A stretch of DNA of 7,715 nt from Planctomycetales bacterium (GTDB taxonomy: Bacteria > Planctomycetota > Planctomycetia > Planctomycetales > Planctomycetaceae): NCBI GenBank assembly GCA_020050375.1, contig JAGVKR010000232.1, positions 1 through 7,715 on the forward strand, written 5' to 3'. How positions within the stretch are numbered: the first letter of the stretch is position 1; every line of letters starts with the position of its first letter. The position numbers and the translations under genes are program-made. The notes below the pieces were generated by a model. The model was not told where the DNA came from. It saw only the letters and a program-made list of their open reading frames with translations, and did not search any database. Positions 1 through 5,263 of this stretch are shown in pieces.

Positions 1-796
1 ACTGCGAACCGATGGCGCGGTACAAAAGGGCCGCAACGACCGACGAATCGACGCCGCCCGACAAGCCGCAAATGACCCGCTTGTTTCCGACTCGCTCACG
101 CAGCTCGCGGACCTGCTGTTCGACGAACTGGCTCATCTGCCACGTTCCGCGACAGCCGCAGATGGTCTTGACGAAGTTGCCCAGGAGCTTTCCGCCGAAT
201 TGCGTGTGCGTCACTTCGGGATGGAACTGAATCACGTAAATCGGCTTGGTATGGTGCTTCGCTGCTGCGGCCGGGCAATCGAGCGTGCTCGCGAGCGGCG
301 TCCATTGCTGGTCCAGATTCTTAACCTGATCGCCGTGGCTCATCCACACCGTCAATTCCGACGGAGCACCAACGAACAGCTCCCCTCCGTTGCTGACGTG
401 ACATGTCGTGCGTCCGAACTCGCGGCTCTTGCCTGGCGAGACTTCATTCCCCAGCGCCAGACAGGCCACCTGCATTCCGTAACAGATCCCCAGGATCGGC
501 AATCCGAGCTCGAAAATGCCCGGATTGGGATGCGGTGCACCGGGCTCATAAACACTGGCCGGGCCCCCCGAAAGAATCAGACCGCGCGGCGCCAGCTCTC
601 GAATGCGTTCGATGGAGAGATCGTGCCGGACCACCTGGCAGAACACGTTCTGCTCGCGGACCCGCCGGGCGATCAGTTGCGCGGTCTGAGAGCCGAAATC
701 GAGGACCAGCACAAGATCCTGATCGGGGGGAACAGAGCGGGTCGATTCCTCGGGCGATGCGGAGTAAGCGGCAGCGACTGGTCGGTCTTGCGTCAT
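1..796 (-). CDS. guaA: GMP synthase (glutamine-hydrolysing), N-terminal 265 residues; gene continues beyond the left edge
   Basis: This gene makes cytoplasmic GMP synthase, which converts XMP to GMP using ATP and glutamine-derived ammonia in de novo purine synthesis. The visible part holds the whole class I glutamine amidotransferase domain (about residues 27-215): a DFGSQ start, GGPASVY (77-83), the nucleophile elbow GICYGMQ with Cys105, and FHPEVTH supplying catalytic His192 and Glu194. The ATP-pyrophosphatase domain then begins, with its P-loop SGGVDSS at 246-252, and the frame leaves the window at residue 265 of a family usually 510-525 residues long. The ATG at 796-794 is chosen because it leaves an N-terminal extension of about 26 residues before the conserved domain, common in this family, and no better start lies upstream. 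No clear Shine-Dalgarno sequence precedes it. A long leader with a promoter and hairpin lies upstream. The identification is secure. Confidence 0.97.
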   Translation of the reverse strand, partial: MTQDRPVAAAYSASPEESTRSVPPDQDLVLVLDFGSQTAQLIARRVREQNVFCQVVRHDLSIERIRELAPRGLILSGGPASVYEPGAPHPNPGIFELGLPILGICYGMQVACLALGNEVSPGKSREFGRTTCHVSNGGELFVGAPSELTVWMSHGDQVKNLDQQWTPLASTLDCPAAAAKHHTKPIYVIQFHPEVTHTQFGGKLLGNFVKTICGCRGTWQMSQFVEQQVRELRERVGNKRVICGLSGGVDSSVVAALLYRAIGSQ

Positions 797-854
797 GAGA
801 AAAGCGCCCGTTCGATTTATTCGCGGACGAGCCCGATAGGTTCAGCAACGAAAG

Positions 855-883
855 TCATCCCAGCCAGAATTCATCCCAGCCAG
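855..883. repeat. 13-bp direct repeat in the guaA leader
   Basis: The sequence TCATCCCAGCCAG occurs perfectly at 855-867 and again at 871-883, a 16-bp period. It lies in the untranslated leader between the guaA promoter and start codon. No function is recognised; it may be a small slippage duplication. Confidence 0.7.
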
Positions 884-889
884 CCGGTG

Positions 890-939
890 AAAACAGAAAG
901 CGTGCGGAGCTGCCGGGCGCTGGCAACATTCCGCACGCT
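890..939 (-). terminator. GC-rich hairpin followed by T-rich tract in the guaA leader (possible attenuator)
   Basis: On the minus strand, 939-930 and 908-899 form a perfect 10-bp stem (AGCGTGCGGA / TCCGCACGCT). An inner TGCC/GGCA stem sits inside it. The next bases on the minus strand read CTTTCTGTTTT (900-890), an imperfect U-tract, so the shape is that of an intrinsic terminator. It begins roughly 25 nt after the start site expected from the -10 box at 973-978 and ends about 95 nt before the guaA ATG. It could be an attenuator of guaA or the end of read-through from the tRNA-Leu unit. No known purine riboswitch core was recognised around it. Confidence 0.55.
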
Positions 940-972
940 GTCGAAAGCTCGATTCCCTGCTGCGTCAGGAGC

Positions 973-981
973 ATTATACCA
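973..981 (-). promoter_or_regulatory. Extended -10 promoter element for guaA
   Basis: The minus strand reads TGGTATAAT here: a perfect TATAAT (978-973) preceded by the TGn extension (981-979). The -35 region is poor (AATTCA or similar), as is typical where the extended -10 compensates. Transcription would start near 966 and give a leader of about 170 nt before the guaA ATG at 796. Confidence 0.6.
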
Positions 982-1001
982 GACGCGGCCAAGATTGAAT
1001 T

Positions 1002-1071
1002 GTTTAACCCGGAGCCAACGGCGACGCCCGATGCCGCTGGTGCCCGCCTCGCCGCTGGCTCGGGGTTAAAC
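1002..1071. repeat. 70-bp imperfect inverted repeat with 22-bp arms
   Basis: Arm 1002-1023 (GTTTAACCCGGAGCCAACGG and two more bases) is the reverse complement of arm 1050-1071 with only two mismatches across 22 bp, around a 26-nt spacer. The octamer GCCGCTGG occurs in the spacer (1033-1040) and again in the right arm (1051-1058). A perfect 10-bp palindrome GAGACGTCTC (1072-1081) directly abuts the right end. It lies between the tRNA-Leu 3' end and the guaA promoter. Neither side has a T-tract, so it is not a standard intrinsic terminator; a dispersed REP-like or miniature element is more likely, but copy number cannot be judged from one window. Confidence 0.8.
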
Positions 1072-1145
1072 GAGACGTCTCATGAATGACCGCACGCGGT
1101 ATGAACTTCGTCGCAGAATGCCGCAGGAAAAAGTCGCAGTAAAAA

Positions 1146-1231
1146 TGCCCAAGACAGGATTTGAACCTGCACTCCCGGTAAAGGGAACTAGGCCCTCAAC
1201 CTAGCGCGTCTGCCAGTTTCGCCACTTGGGC
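1146..1231 (-). tRNA. tRNA-Leu (anticodon GAG)
   Basis: This 86-nt class II tRNA folds completely on the minus strand. The acceptor stem is GCCCAAG/CTTGGGC, with discriminator A at 1146. The D-stem is GCG/CGC and the anticodon stem CTAGG/CCTAG. The loop is TTGAGGG, giving anticodon GAG (1197-1195), which reads CUC and CUU. The variable arm is long, with a TCCC/GGGA stem, as in leucine tRNAs. The T-arm carries TTCAAAT, with one G-U pair in its stem. CCA is not encoded; a T5 run follows directly. It has its own upstream promoter. Confidence 0.97.
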
Positions 1232-1248
1232 TTGGCCCAGGGGGCCAA
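1232..1248. repeat. 7-bp hairpin touching the 5' end of tRNA-Leu
   Basis: TTGGCCC (1232-1238) and GGGCCAA (1242-1248) form a perfect 7-bp stem with a 3-nt loop, directly adjoining nucleotide 1 of the tRNA. In the precursor RNA this is a compact 5' hairpin that might help define the RNase P cleavage site; that role is inferred from position only. Confidence 0.55.
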
Positions 1249-1307
1249 AGGCGCCTCGTCGATTCGCCGGTGTATGCGGCGTGAGGTGAGCCGCCAGCGA
1301 AACAGCC

Positions 1308-1335
1308 AGTATAGCAAGCCGGCATGCCCCTGCAA
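1308..1335 (-). promoter_or_regulatory. sigma70-type promoter of tRNA-Leu
   Basis: The minus strand has TTGCAG (1335-1330) as -35 and TATACT (1313-1308) as -10 with a 16-bp spacer. Transcription would start near 1300, about 70 nt before the mature tRNA. Position, direction and fit to consensus make it the probable tRNA promoter. Confidence 0.6.
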
Positions 1336-1520
1336 CCATCCTGAATCCGTCATTTTCGCGAGACGCTGACGGGTGAATGGGCACGCTCGTCTAGAATCGA
1401 TTGATACGGGAAGCCGTTGCGAATCAGTGTATGGGAACTCACCTCGTGCCCAAAACTCAGATCGACAATGCCCTCTCCGAAGCTCGGCTTCGTTGGCTGA
1501 ATCGAGAAATCAATCTGCGA
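1336..1520. other. Intergenic stretch without a recognised gene
   Basis: No convincing coding region is seen. A plus-strand frame from a TTG at 1401 (or ATG at 1431) stays open to 1652 and takes in both downstream hairpins; it is discussed with them. A minus-strand frame is also open here. Small stem-loops occur at 1480-1494 (CGAAG/CTTCG) and 1498-1522 (GAATCGAGA with TCT-G-CGATTC, one bulge); the latter shares bases with the first large hairpin and would compete with it. Base composition is lower in GC than in the neighbouring genes. Confidence 0.4.
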
Positions 1521-1624
1521 TTCAAAAATGTGTGTAGTTGCACATTTTTGAAAACTGCAATTCGACAAAAAACACGAGGAAAACGGCCGGGATTCAAAAA
1601 CCGATGCAGTTGTCGGATTTTGAA
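1521..1624. repeat. Two tandem 32-nt hairpins with conserved loop and compensatory stem changes
   Basis: Hairpin 1 (1521-1552) has perfect 12-bp arms TTCAAAAATGTG/CACATTTTTGAA around loop TGTAGTTG. Hairpin 2 (1593-1624) has arms TTCAAAAACCGA/TCGGATTTTGAA (11 of 12 paired) around loop TGCAGTTG. The units start 72 nt apart. The outer stem and loop are conserved, while the four inner pairs differ completely and remain complementary, which points to selection for structure. Read on plus, the two units also encode similar 12-residue peptides (FKNVCSCTFLKT and FKNRCSCRILKT) in one frame, with four of seven codon differences synonymous. Both readings are noted; the structure is certain and the function unknown. 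Confidence 0.85.
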
Positions 1625-1656
1625 AACCTCGCAACTGGAATCATTCGAATAAACCG
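1521..1656 (-). ncRNA. Candidate small RNA carrying the two hairpins
   Basis: A near-consensus promoter at 1691-1663 would start a minus-strand transcript near 1656. That RNA runs through hairpin 2 and hairpin 1, whose loops read CAACUGCA and CAACUACA. A CAGUU element precedes each hairpin and could pair with the AACU of its loop (six pairs for hairpin 2, four for hairpin 1). The 3' end is not defined; 1521 is only the end of the last large hairpin. Each hairpin also has an A-tract/short GC stem/U-tract form and could itself end transcription. The inference rests on promoter and structure alone; no known RNA family was recognised. Confidence 0.28.
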
Positions 1657-2126
1657 CGGTATAGTATACACATGTATCGCATCACAGTCAAGCCACGTCT
1701 GCGGGGAGAAATTCGGACGCAGAGCGTCATTGTTGGCGCCTTTAAACGGAAATTGGCAATGTGGCTTCGTTCCCATCACACTGAAGAGCCCCCATTCGGT
1801 GCGCATCCAGCGGCGGTAGGCGCTCACACCAATGAGAATCGCGATGACGCTGCATTCGACGGTGACAAACGCCAGAATGGGCGGCGCCTCGTTTCGACCG
1901 GGGTTATCCCCCCAGATCAGCGCCGCCGAACCGATGAGGGTCGCCACGACCGCAACGTACCCCCCAAGCGCGACAATTCCCGTTGAACGTTCTTCACGAC
2001 TGTCCGGATCTGCTCGTCCGACAGCCCAGTTGAATGCCGCGGACGACCATCGGCACCACGCGCGGGTGTAAATCGCGTTGCCGGTCGCTGACCTTGCCGG
2101 AGGATTGACGGCTGCTCGACGACCAT
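1594..2126 (-). pseudogene. Small two-TM membrane protein gene, apparently split by a frameshift
   Basis: Two overlapping minus-strand frames read as one protein if one G is added to the G6 run at 1965-1960. The first frame starts at ATG 2126 and ends in an amphipathic stretch, LSDEQIRTVVKNVQRELSRL (residues 35-54). The second, entered at the G-run, gives YVAVVATLIGSAALIWG (57-73) and a further hydrophobic helix (82-104) followed by YRRWMR, then a hydrophilic tail. The joined product is 177 residues, with two likely inner-membrane segments. As the sequence stands, the distal part can only start at a GTG (1947-1945) and lacks the cytoplasmic helix. The stop at 1596-1594 lies inside hairpin 2 and the tail overlaps a promoter, so the natural C-terminus may be earlier. 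No family was recognised. A sequencing indel, a decaying gene or a slippage site are all possible. Confidence 0.5.
1663..1691 (-). promoter_or_regulatory. Near-consensus sigma70-type promoter facing the tandem hairpins
   Basis: The minus strand reads TTGACT (1691-1686), a 17-bp spacer, then TATACT (1668-1663); each hexamer matches consensus at five of six positions. The start site would be near 1656, just before hairpin 2. It sits inside the 3' part of the frameshifted membrane-protein frame, so it does not serve that gene. The nearest clear gene downstream on this strand is tRNA-Leu, more than 400 nt away and with its own promoter. Confidence 0.6.
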
Positions 2127-2228
2127 CCCCTGCCCCCGCGCGCGGCTGAGGACGCTCTGAAGCTGTATTGGTTGCGGCCGTGGTCAGCGACGTCGCACTG
2201 GGAGCTTCGCAACATTCGTTGCCTCGAT

Positions 2229-2265
2229 TTGCTCAATCGCCCCTCGTTTCTGTACGATGAGGGGC
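2229..2265 (+). promoter_or_regulatory. Possible promoter and palindromic site at the start of the ExbB-like operon
   Basis: TTGCTC (2229-2234) and TACGAT (2253-2258) are spaced by 18 bp and would start transcription near 2265, almost on the ATG at 2266. That would give a leaderless mRNA. The same stretch contains an inverted repeat GCCCCTC (2239-2245) / GAGGGGC (2259-2265), extended by a G-T and a T-A pair, which overlaps the -10 and ends at the base before ATG 2266. It could be an operator, or a hairpin covering the start if transcription begins further upstream. The promoter is only a moderate match. Confidence 0.3.
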
Positions 2266-2904
2266 ATGACGCAGCTCCTCGATACGCTTTCGGTTCTCTC
2301 CACGTCGATCATCGCCGTTTGTGCGGCGGTGCACTTCGTGCTGTTCATTCTGCTCTATGTCTGGTATCGCAACGACCTGCAGCGCATTGCCGCCGCGCTC
2401 GATGATTTCACGCGCGGGATCAAGCATCGCAGCGTGCTCGATCGCACGGCCCATCTCTCGGACCAGGTCGAGGCGTTCCTCGCCGACGTCAACGAGACGC
2501 TCGACGAGCCGGCTCGGGCCGCCGATCGGGAGACGCTGCTGGCGCGGATCAACATCCTCGATGAGAAGCGAAAATACCTGCAATCGATGGGCTTCGAGAT
2601 CAGCTACAACGTCTGCCGCTCGATGATCGAAGCCTACCCCCTCGGGGGAATTCTGGGGACGATTCTGGCGATCGGCCTCGTTGTCCAGCAGGGGGAAACG
2701 GCGTCTCCCGCGCTCATCGTGCAGCGGTTCGGCGAAGCGATCTGGTCGACCTGCGCCGGGCTGGTGGCCGCGGTCGTGCTGATGTTTTTCAACAGCCTGG
2801 TGGAAACGTCGTTCGTGCGGCTGGCCGAGAACCGGCAGCATGTCGAACGGGCGGTCGCCCGCGTGAAACGGGCGCTGGCTCTCGATGCCGGAGGCCGCTC
2901 GTGA
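2257..2904 (+). CDS. MotA/TolQ/ExbB-family proton-channel subunit
   Basis: This is an inner-membrane protein of the ExbB/TolQ/MotA family, whose members form the ring of ion-driven machines and couple the proton (or sodium) gradient to work. It has 215 residues: TM1 about 13-36, a cytoplasmic helical region 38-120, TM2 122-143 with GGILGTILAIG, and TM3 162-182 with IWSTCAGLVAAVVLMFFN, then a basic cytoplasmic tail. Thr135 and Thr165 fall where family members carry the conserved threonines lining the channel (ExbB T148 and T181 by motif position). The frame can start at ATG 2257 or ATG 2266. Neither has a well-spaced Shine-Dalgarno sequence, and 2266 fits a leaderless start, making the product three residues shorter. 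The stop overlaps the next gene by 4 bp, implying translational coupling. The exact subfamily and partner process are unknown. Confidence 0.9.
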   Translation: MRGMTQLLDTLSVLSTSIIAVCAAVHFVLFILLYVWYRNDLQRIAAALDDFTRGIKHRSVLDRTAHLSDQVEAFLADVNETLDEPARAADRETLLARINILDEKRKYLQSMGFEISYNVCRSMIEAYPLGGILGTILAIGLVVQQGETASPALIVQRFGEAIWSTCAGLVAAVVLMFFNSLVETSFVRLAENRQHVERAVARVKRALALDAGGRS

Positions 2905-3656
2905 GAAGCCTGCCGCGACGATTGACGTTTCAATTGGTGTCGTTGTTCGACCTGTTGATCATCATTGTCTTCGCGCAGTACTTCGATTTGCAGGACAAGA
3001 CGAGAGCTCAGCTCGCCGCCGCTTCCGAACACGCCTCACCCGCGGCCGAGGCCCTGCAGCGCGAGCTCGACGAGCGAAATCGCGAGCTGGCGGCGCTCAA
3101 AGCCGAAGGGGGGCGAAAGCAGCTTGAATTGGGCGAAGAATTGAAGCGTTCCCGCGACGACCTGGCCCGACTCGGAGCGCTCGTCGCAGAGCTCTTCGAT
3201 CTTCCCGCCGAGCCCCTCGACAAGATGCTGCGGGCCCGCGGCCCGGAAGAGGCCGACCGCATTCGCAAGACGCTGAAGGAACTGGCGGCCAATCGCTCGT
3301 CGAACGCGGTCCGGCATATTCTGACGCTGGCCGAGCTTGAAAAACGCTGTGACATCTGGCAGATCCACATCCGCGACGATGGCGGCTACGTCTTCACCGC
3401 CGACGAACGAAAAGCACGCTTTCGGGCCGAAACGCCGGAAAAATTCGCCGCCGAGTTGTTCAAGCAGTATAAAGGGCTGCCGCAGCCGAAAAGTCTGGTG
3501 CTGATGTTGCTCTCGTGGGGGGACGCCGAACTGAAGGCCCGCACCGCCGCGGTCGATGGGCTCGAAATCGCCGCCGAGCGAATGCGGGCCGATAGCGACC
3601 GCCGCAGCCGGTTCGAATCGGCAATTCTCGGTTATATTCCGTCAGGGGAACCGTAA
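2901..3656 (+). CDS. Single-TM coiled-coil protein, probable ExbD/TolR-like partner
   Basis: This 251-residue protein starts at a GTG within a GTGA overlap with the upstream stop, so it is almost surely co-translated with the channel subunit. The N-terminus is basic, then one TM helix follows (about 10-28) containing SLFDLLIII. Asp17 sits where ExbD, TolR and MotB carry their ion-binding Asp, which is the main argument for a stator-partner role. Residues about 47-98 are a charged coiled coil, longer than anything in ordinary ExbD. The C-terminal part (about 150-246) alternates WQIHIRDDGGYVF, a helix, LVLMLLSW and a helix, resembling the beta-alpha-beta order of the ExbD periplasmic domain. 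It lacks a recognisable OmpA-type peptidoglycan-binding motif. Family assignment is inferred from context, topology and Asp17; plain sequence similarity to ExbD is weak. Confidence 0.72.
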   Translation: MRSLPRRLTFQLVSLFDLLIIIVFAQYFDLQDKTRAQLAAASEHASPAAEALQRELDERNRELAALKAEGGRKQLELGEELKRSRDDLARLGALVAELFDLPAEPLDKMLRARGPEEADRIRKTLKELAANRSSNAVRHILTLAELEKRCDIWQIHIRDDGGYVFTADERKARFRAETPEKFAAELFKQYKGLPQPKSLVLMLLSWGDAELKARTAAVDGLEIAAERMRADSDRRSRFESAILGYIPSGEP

Positions 3657-3675
3657 AAGTGCGTCACCGTTTGTC

Positions 3676-3730
3676 GTGTGGATTTCAGTCTACACCAGAA
3701 GCTTTTTCGTGTCGGCTGAAGCCAACACGA
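3676..3730 (+). other. Two small hairpins in the spacer before the third operon gene
   Basis: The 109-bp gap between the second and third genes holds two stem-loops. One is 3676-3682 with 3689-3695, seven pairs including one G-T, and a 6-nt loop. The other is 3707-3712 with 3725-3730 (TCGTGT/ACACGA), continued past one mismatch by GGC/GCC around TGAA. A T5 run (3703-3707) lies 7 nt after the first. They may cause partial termination or protect the upstream mRNA, making the third gene expressed at a different level. No promoter was clear. Confidence 0.4.
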
Positions 3731-3765
3731 CGGCCCGAATGACATCGCCTGCGTGAGACATCACC

Positions 3766-4212
3766 ATGAAAACTCGCAATCTGATTGGTGGTGCGATCGT
3801 CCTGGCGTTCATTGCCGGCGGCTATCTGGGGGGCTTCTTTCCGAAGCTCGGAGGAGGCACCGGGATCGGCCTTGGTCCCGGCGGGTCGCAGCCGGGCCCG
3901 AAGCAGGCTTTCACGACGGTCTCGCGGGATACAACGCCCCGTGAAGGCGGTCGGGAATCGGCGAATGTGCTGCATGTCCGCATCGACGGCCGCAACTACG
4001 CGATCGTCGGCGCCGAAGGAGACACGTCGCTCCCCCTCGATCAATTGGTCGAAAAGGTTCACAATTATCCGGGGGACGCTCAAGGCATTCGCGTCCGAGT
4101 CTCACGGCTGCCGTCGTCAAAAACCACGGCCGAGCTGCAGCTTCGCGACGCGCTGGTCAAGGCCGGCCTCTCCGAGGACGAAATCGACTGGCAAGACGGG
4201 CCGCGGCCGTAG
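3766..4212 (+). CDS. TM-anchored small protein with possible ExbD-like periplasmic domain
   Basis: The 148-residue product has an N-terminal hydrophobic segment (about 6-25) acting as signal anchor, a Gly/Pro-rich linker (28-45), and a globular region (66-142). That region reads strand VLHVRIDG, strand NYAIV, helix LDQLVEKV, strand GIRVRVSR, then helix ELQLRDALVKAGLSEDEI. The order matches the periplasmic fold of ExbD/TolR, and KAGLSEDEI resembles the AGI-type end of that domain. Unlike ExbD the TM segment lacks an Asp, so it cannot be the ion-conducting partner. ATG 3766 is chosen because the hydrophobic segment follows directly; the upstream GTGAGA is a poor ribosome site. It lies 109 bp after the coiled-coil gene on the same strand and is probably in the same operon. 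No named family was recognised; the fold suggestion is inference. Confidence 0.72.
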   Translation: MKTRNLIGGAIVLAFIAGGYLGGFFPKLGGGTGIGLGPGGSQPGPKQAFTTVSRDTTPREGGRESANVLHVRIDGRNYAIVGAEGDTSLPLDQLVEKVHNYPGDAQGIRVRVSRLPSSKTTAELQLRDALVKAGLSEDEIDWQDGPRP

Positions 4213-4309
4213 GGAAGAGCCGAGGATCGAAGATGGAGGATCGAGGATAGCGACGGACTTCAAAGGCGTGCACGATCTTCTATCTTCGATCCTCGATCCT
4301 CGATTTCCC
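4212..4309. repeat. GATCGAG-type low-complexity inverted repeat between convergent genes
   Basis: Both sides of this spacer are built from short variants of GGATCGA and GAAGATAG. Arm 4221-4234 (CGAGGATCGAAGAT) is the perfect 14-bp reverse complement of 4282-4295, and several other registers pair as well; GGGAA (4212-4216) and TTCCC (4305-4309) close the structure. It lies between the end of the ExbB-like operon and the convergent GNAT gene, where it could act as a two-way terminator. The GNAT stop codon (TAG on minus, 4282-4280) is inside it, so the repeat supplies the last codons of that gene. Confidence 0.75.
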
Positions 4310-5263
4310 ACCGCCTTCGAGTCGATAAACCACGCCGACATCCTGCTGCACGAAGGAGAGGCTGCGGAAGAGGTGGATGGCGGGGGTGTTGTCGTCGCGG
4401 ATCGTGACCTCGACGTGCGTGACCGTGTCCTCGCGCAGCCGGCGGATCACCTCGGACATGAGGAGCTTGGCGAACCCCTTTTTGCGGAACGGCTCGGCCA
4501 CGAACACATCGGTGAGACCGACTGTCCGCTGTCCGCGTGTCATGGCGTGCAATTCCATCCCCCAACACGTCACGAGGGCCGGCGGCGGACTGCCGTCGGT
4601 GGGCAGGAGGGCGAACGTCAGCGACTCGAACCGGCCGTGACGCGTCATCCACCACCAGTTGGCGCTCGGGGGAGCATCCATCACGCCGAATTTCATCGTT
4701 CGCTTGATCGTCACGCACCGCGGATCGAACGGATCCTTTTTCGCCGTGATATCCCGCCGGTAGATCAGGTGTCGCTCCGCCGGAGCGTACCCCAGCGCGG
4801 TGAAAAACGGCGCGGCATTGGGATCGGTTTCGAGAAACCCGGCTCCCTCGGCTCCGCCGTACAACCCGAGATAGAACGGGTTGCGCGTCCCCGATTCACC
4901 GGCATAGATTTCGGTGGCGCCTGCCTCTCGCAGATATGCCTCGGCGCGGTGAACCAGCTCGCGTCCGATTCCCTGGCGACGATAGTCGACCCGCACAAGG
5001 GCCGCACAGATCACACCGGCTTGTTTCGATTGCCCGGTGCCCGCGGCGTTGGCGCCGAAGCCGGCGTGCGCGAAGCCGACGACTTCGGTCCCCTCGCAAG
5101 CAACGATCAGGCCACGGCGGTCGAAGTACGGCTCGGACAGCACGAGCATGTCGAGCGCGTCGTTGGAGAATTCCACCGCCGCGCCTGGCCCCAAGCGAGC
5201 GAAGTTCCACAACTCAGTCAGCTTCGGCGGATCAGTGTTATGGAACGGCCGATACCGGATCAT
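4280..5263 (-). CDS. Tandem GNAT-family N-acetyltransferase
   Basis: A 327-residue cytoplasmic protein made of two GNAT domains, which transfer an acetyl group from acetyl-CoA to an amine. The first (about 1-170) has the CoA-binding motif A as RVDYRRQGIGREL (91-103, core RRQGIG). The second (about 185-315) has FVAEPFRKKGFAKLL (254-268, core RKKGFA), followed by the beta-5 region HVEVTIRDDNTPAIHLFRSL. In such pairs one copy is often catalytic and the other structural; both loops look usable here. The two-domain layout resembles MshD mycothiol synthase, but nothing else suggests mycothiol, so the substrate is unknown. ATG 5263 is preceded by TAAGG about 9 nt upstream, a fair Shine-Dalgarno site. 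The last residues, KSRIEDRR, are encoded by the GATCGAG repeat and look like an acquired tail. The gene lies 98 bp downstream of the porin and may be co-transcribed with it. Confidence 0.9.
   Translation of the reverse strand: MIRYRPFHNTDPPKLTELWNFARLGPGAAVEFSNDALDMLVLSEPYFDRRGLIVACEGTEVVGFAHAGFGANAAGTGQSKQAGVICAALVRVDYRRQGIGRELVHRAEAYLREAGATEIYAGESGTRNPFYLGLYGGAEGAGFLETDPNAAPFFTALGYAPAERHLIYRRDITAKKDPFDPRCVTIKRTMKFGVMDAPPSANWWWMTRHGRFESLTFALLPTDGSPPPALVTCWGMELHAMTRGQRTVGLTDVFVAEPFRKKGFAKLLMSEVIRRLREDTVTHVEVTIRDDNTPAIHLFRSLSFVQQDVGVVYRLEGGGKSRIEDRR

Noticed and set aside
200..1069. Long plus-strand frame opposite guaA
   Set aside because: It is the antisense shadow of the guaA coding region and leader; the product is Arg/Pro-rich with no domain, while guaA motifs are unambiguous on the minus strand.
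1196..1384. Minus-strand frame ending in QAQVAKLADALG
   Set aside because: Its end is a translation of the tRNA-Leu 5' half, a well-known false ORF pattern; the rest covers the tRNA promoter and leader.
1521..1624. Integron attC-like or plain intrinsic terminators
   Set aside because: No RYYYAAC/GTTRRRY core sites are present for attC. Terminator function remains possible, but the conserved loop and identical length are not explained by termination alone.
1672..1986. Plus-strand 104-codon frame
   Set aside because: The minus strand over the same bases encodes two clear hydrophobic helices; the plus product is charged and featureless, and its supposed start lies inside a minus-strand promoter.
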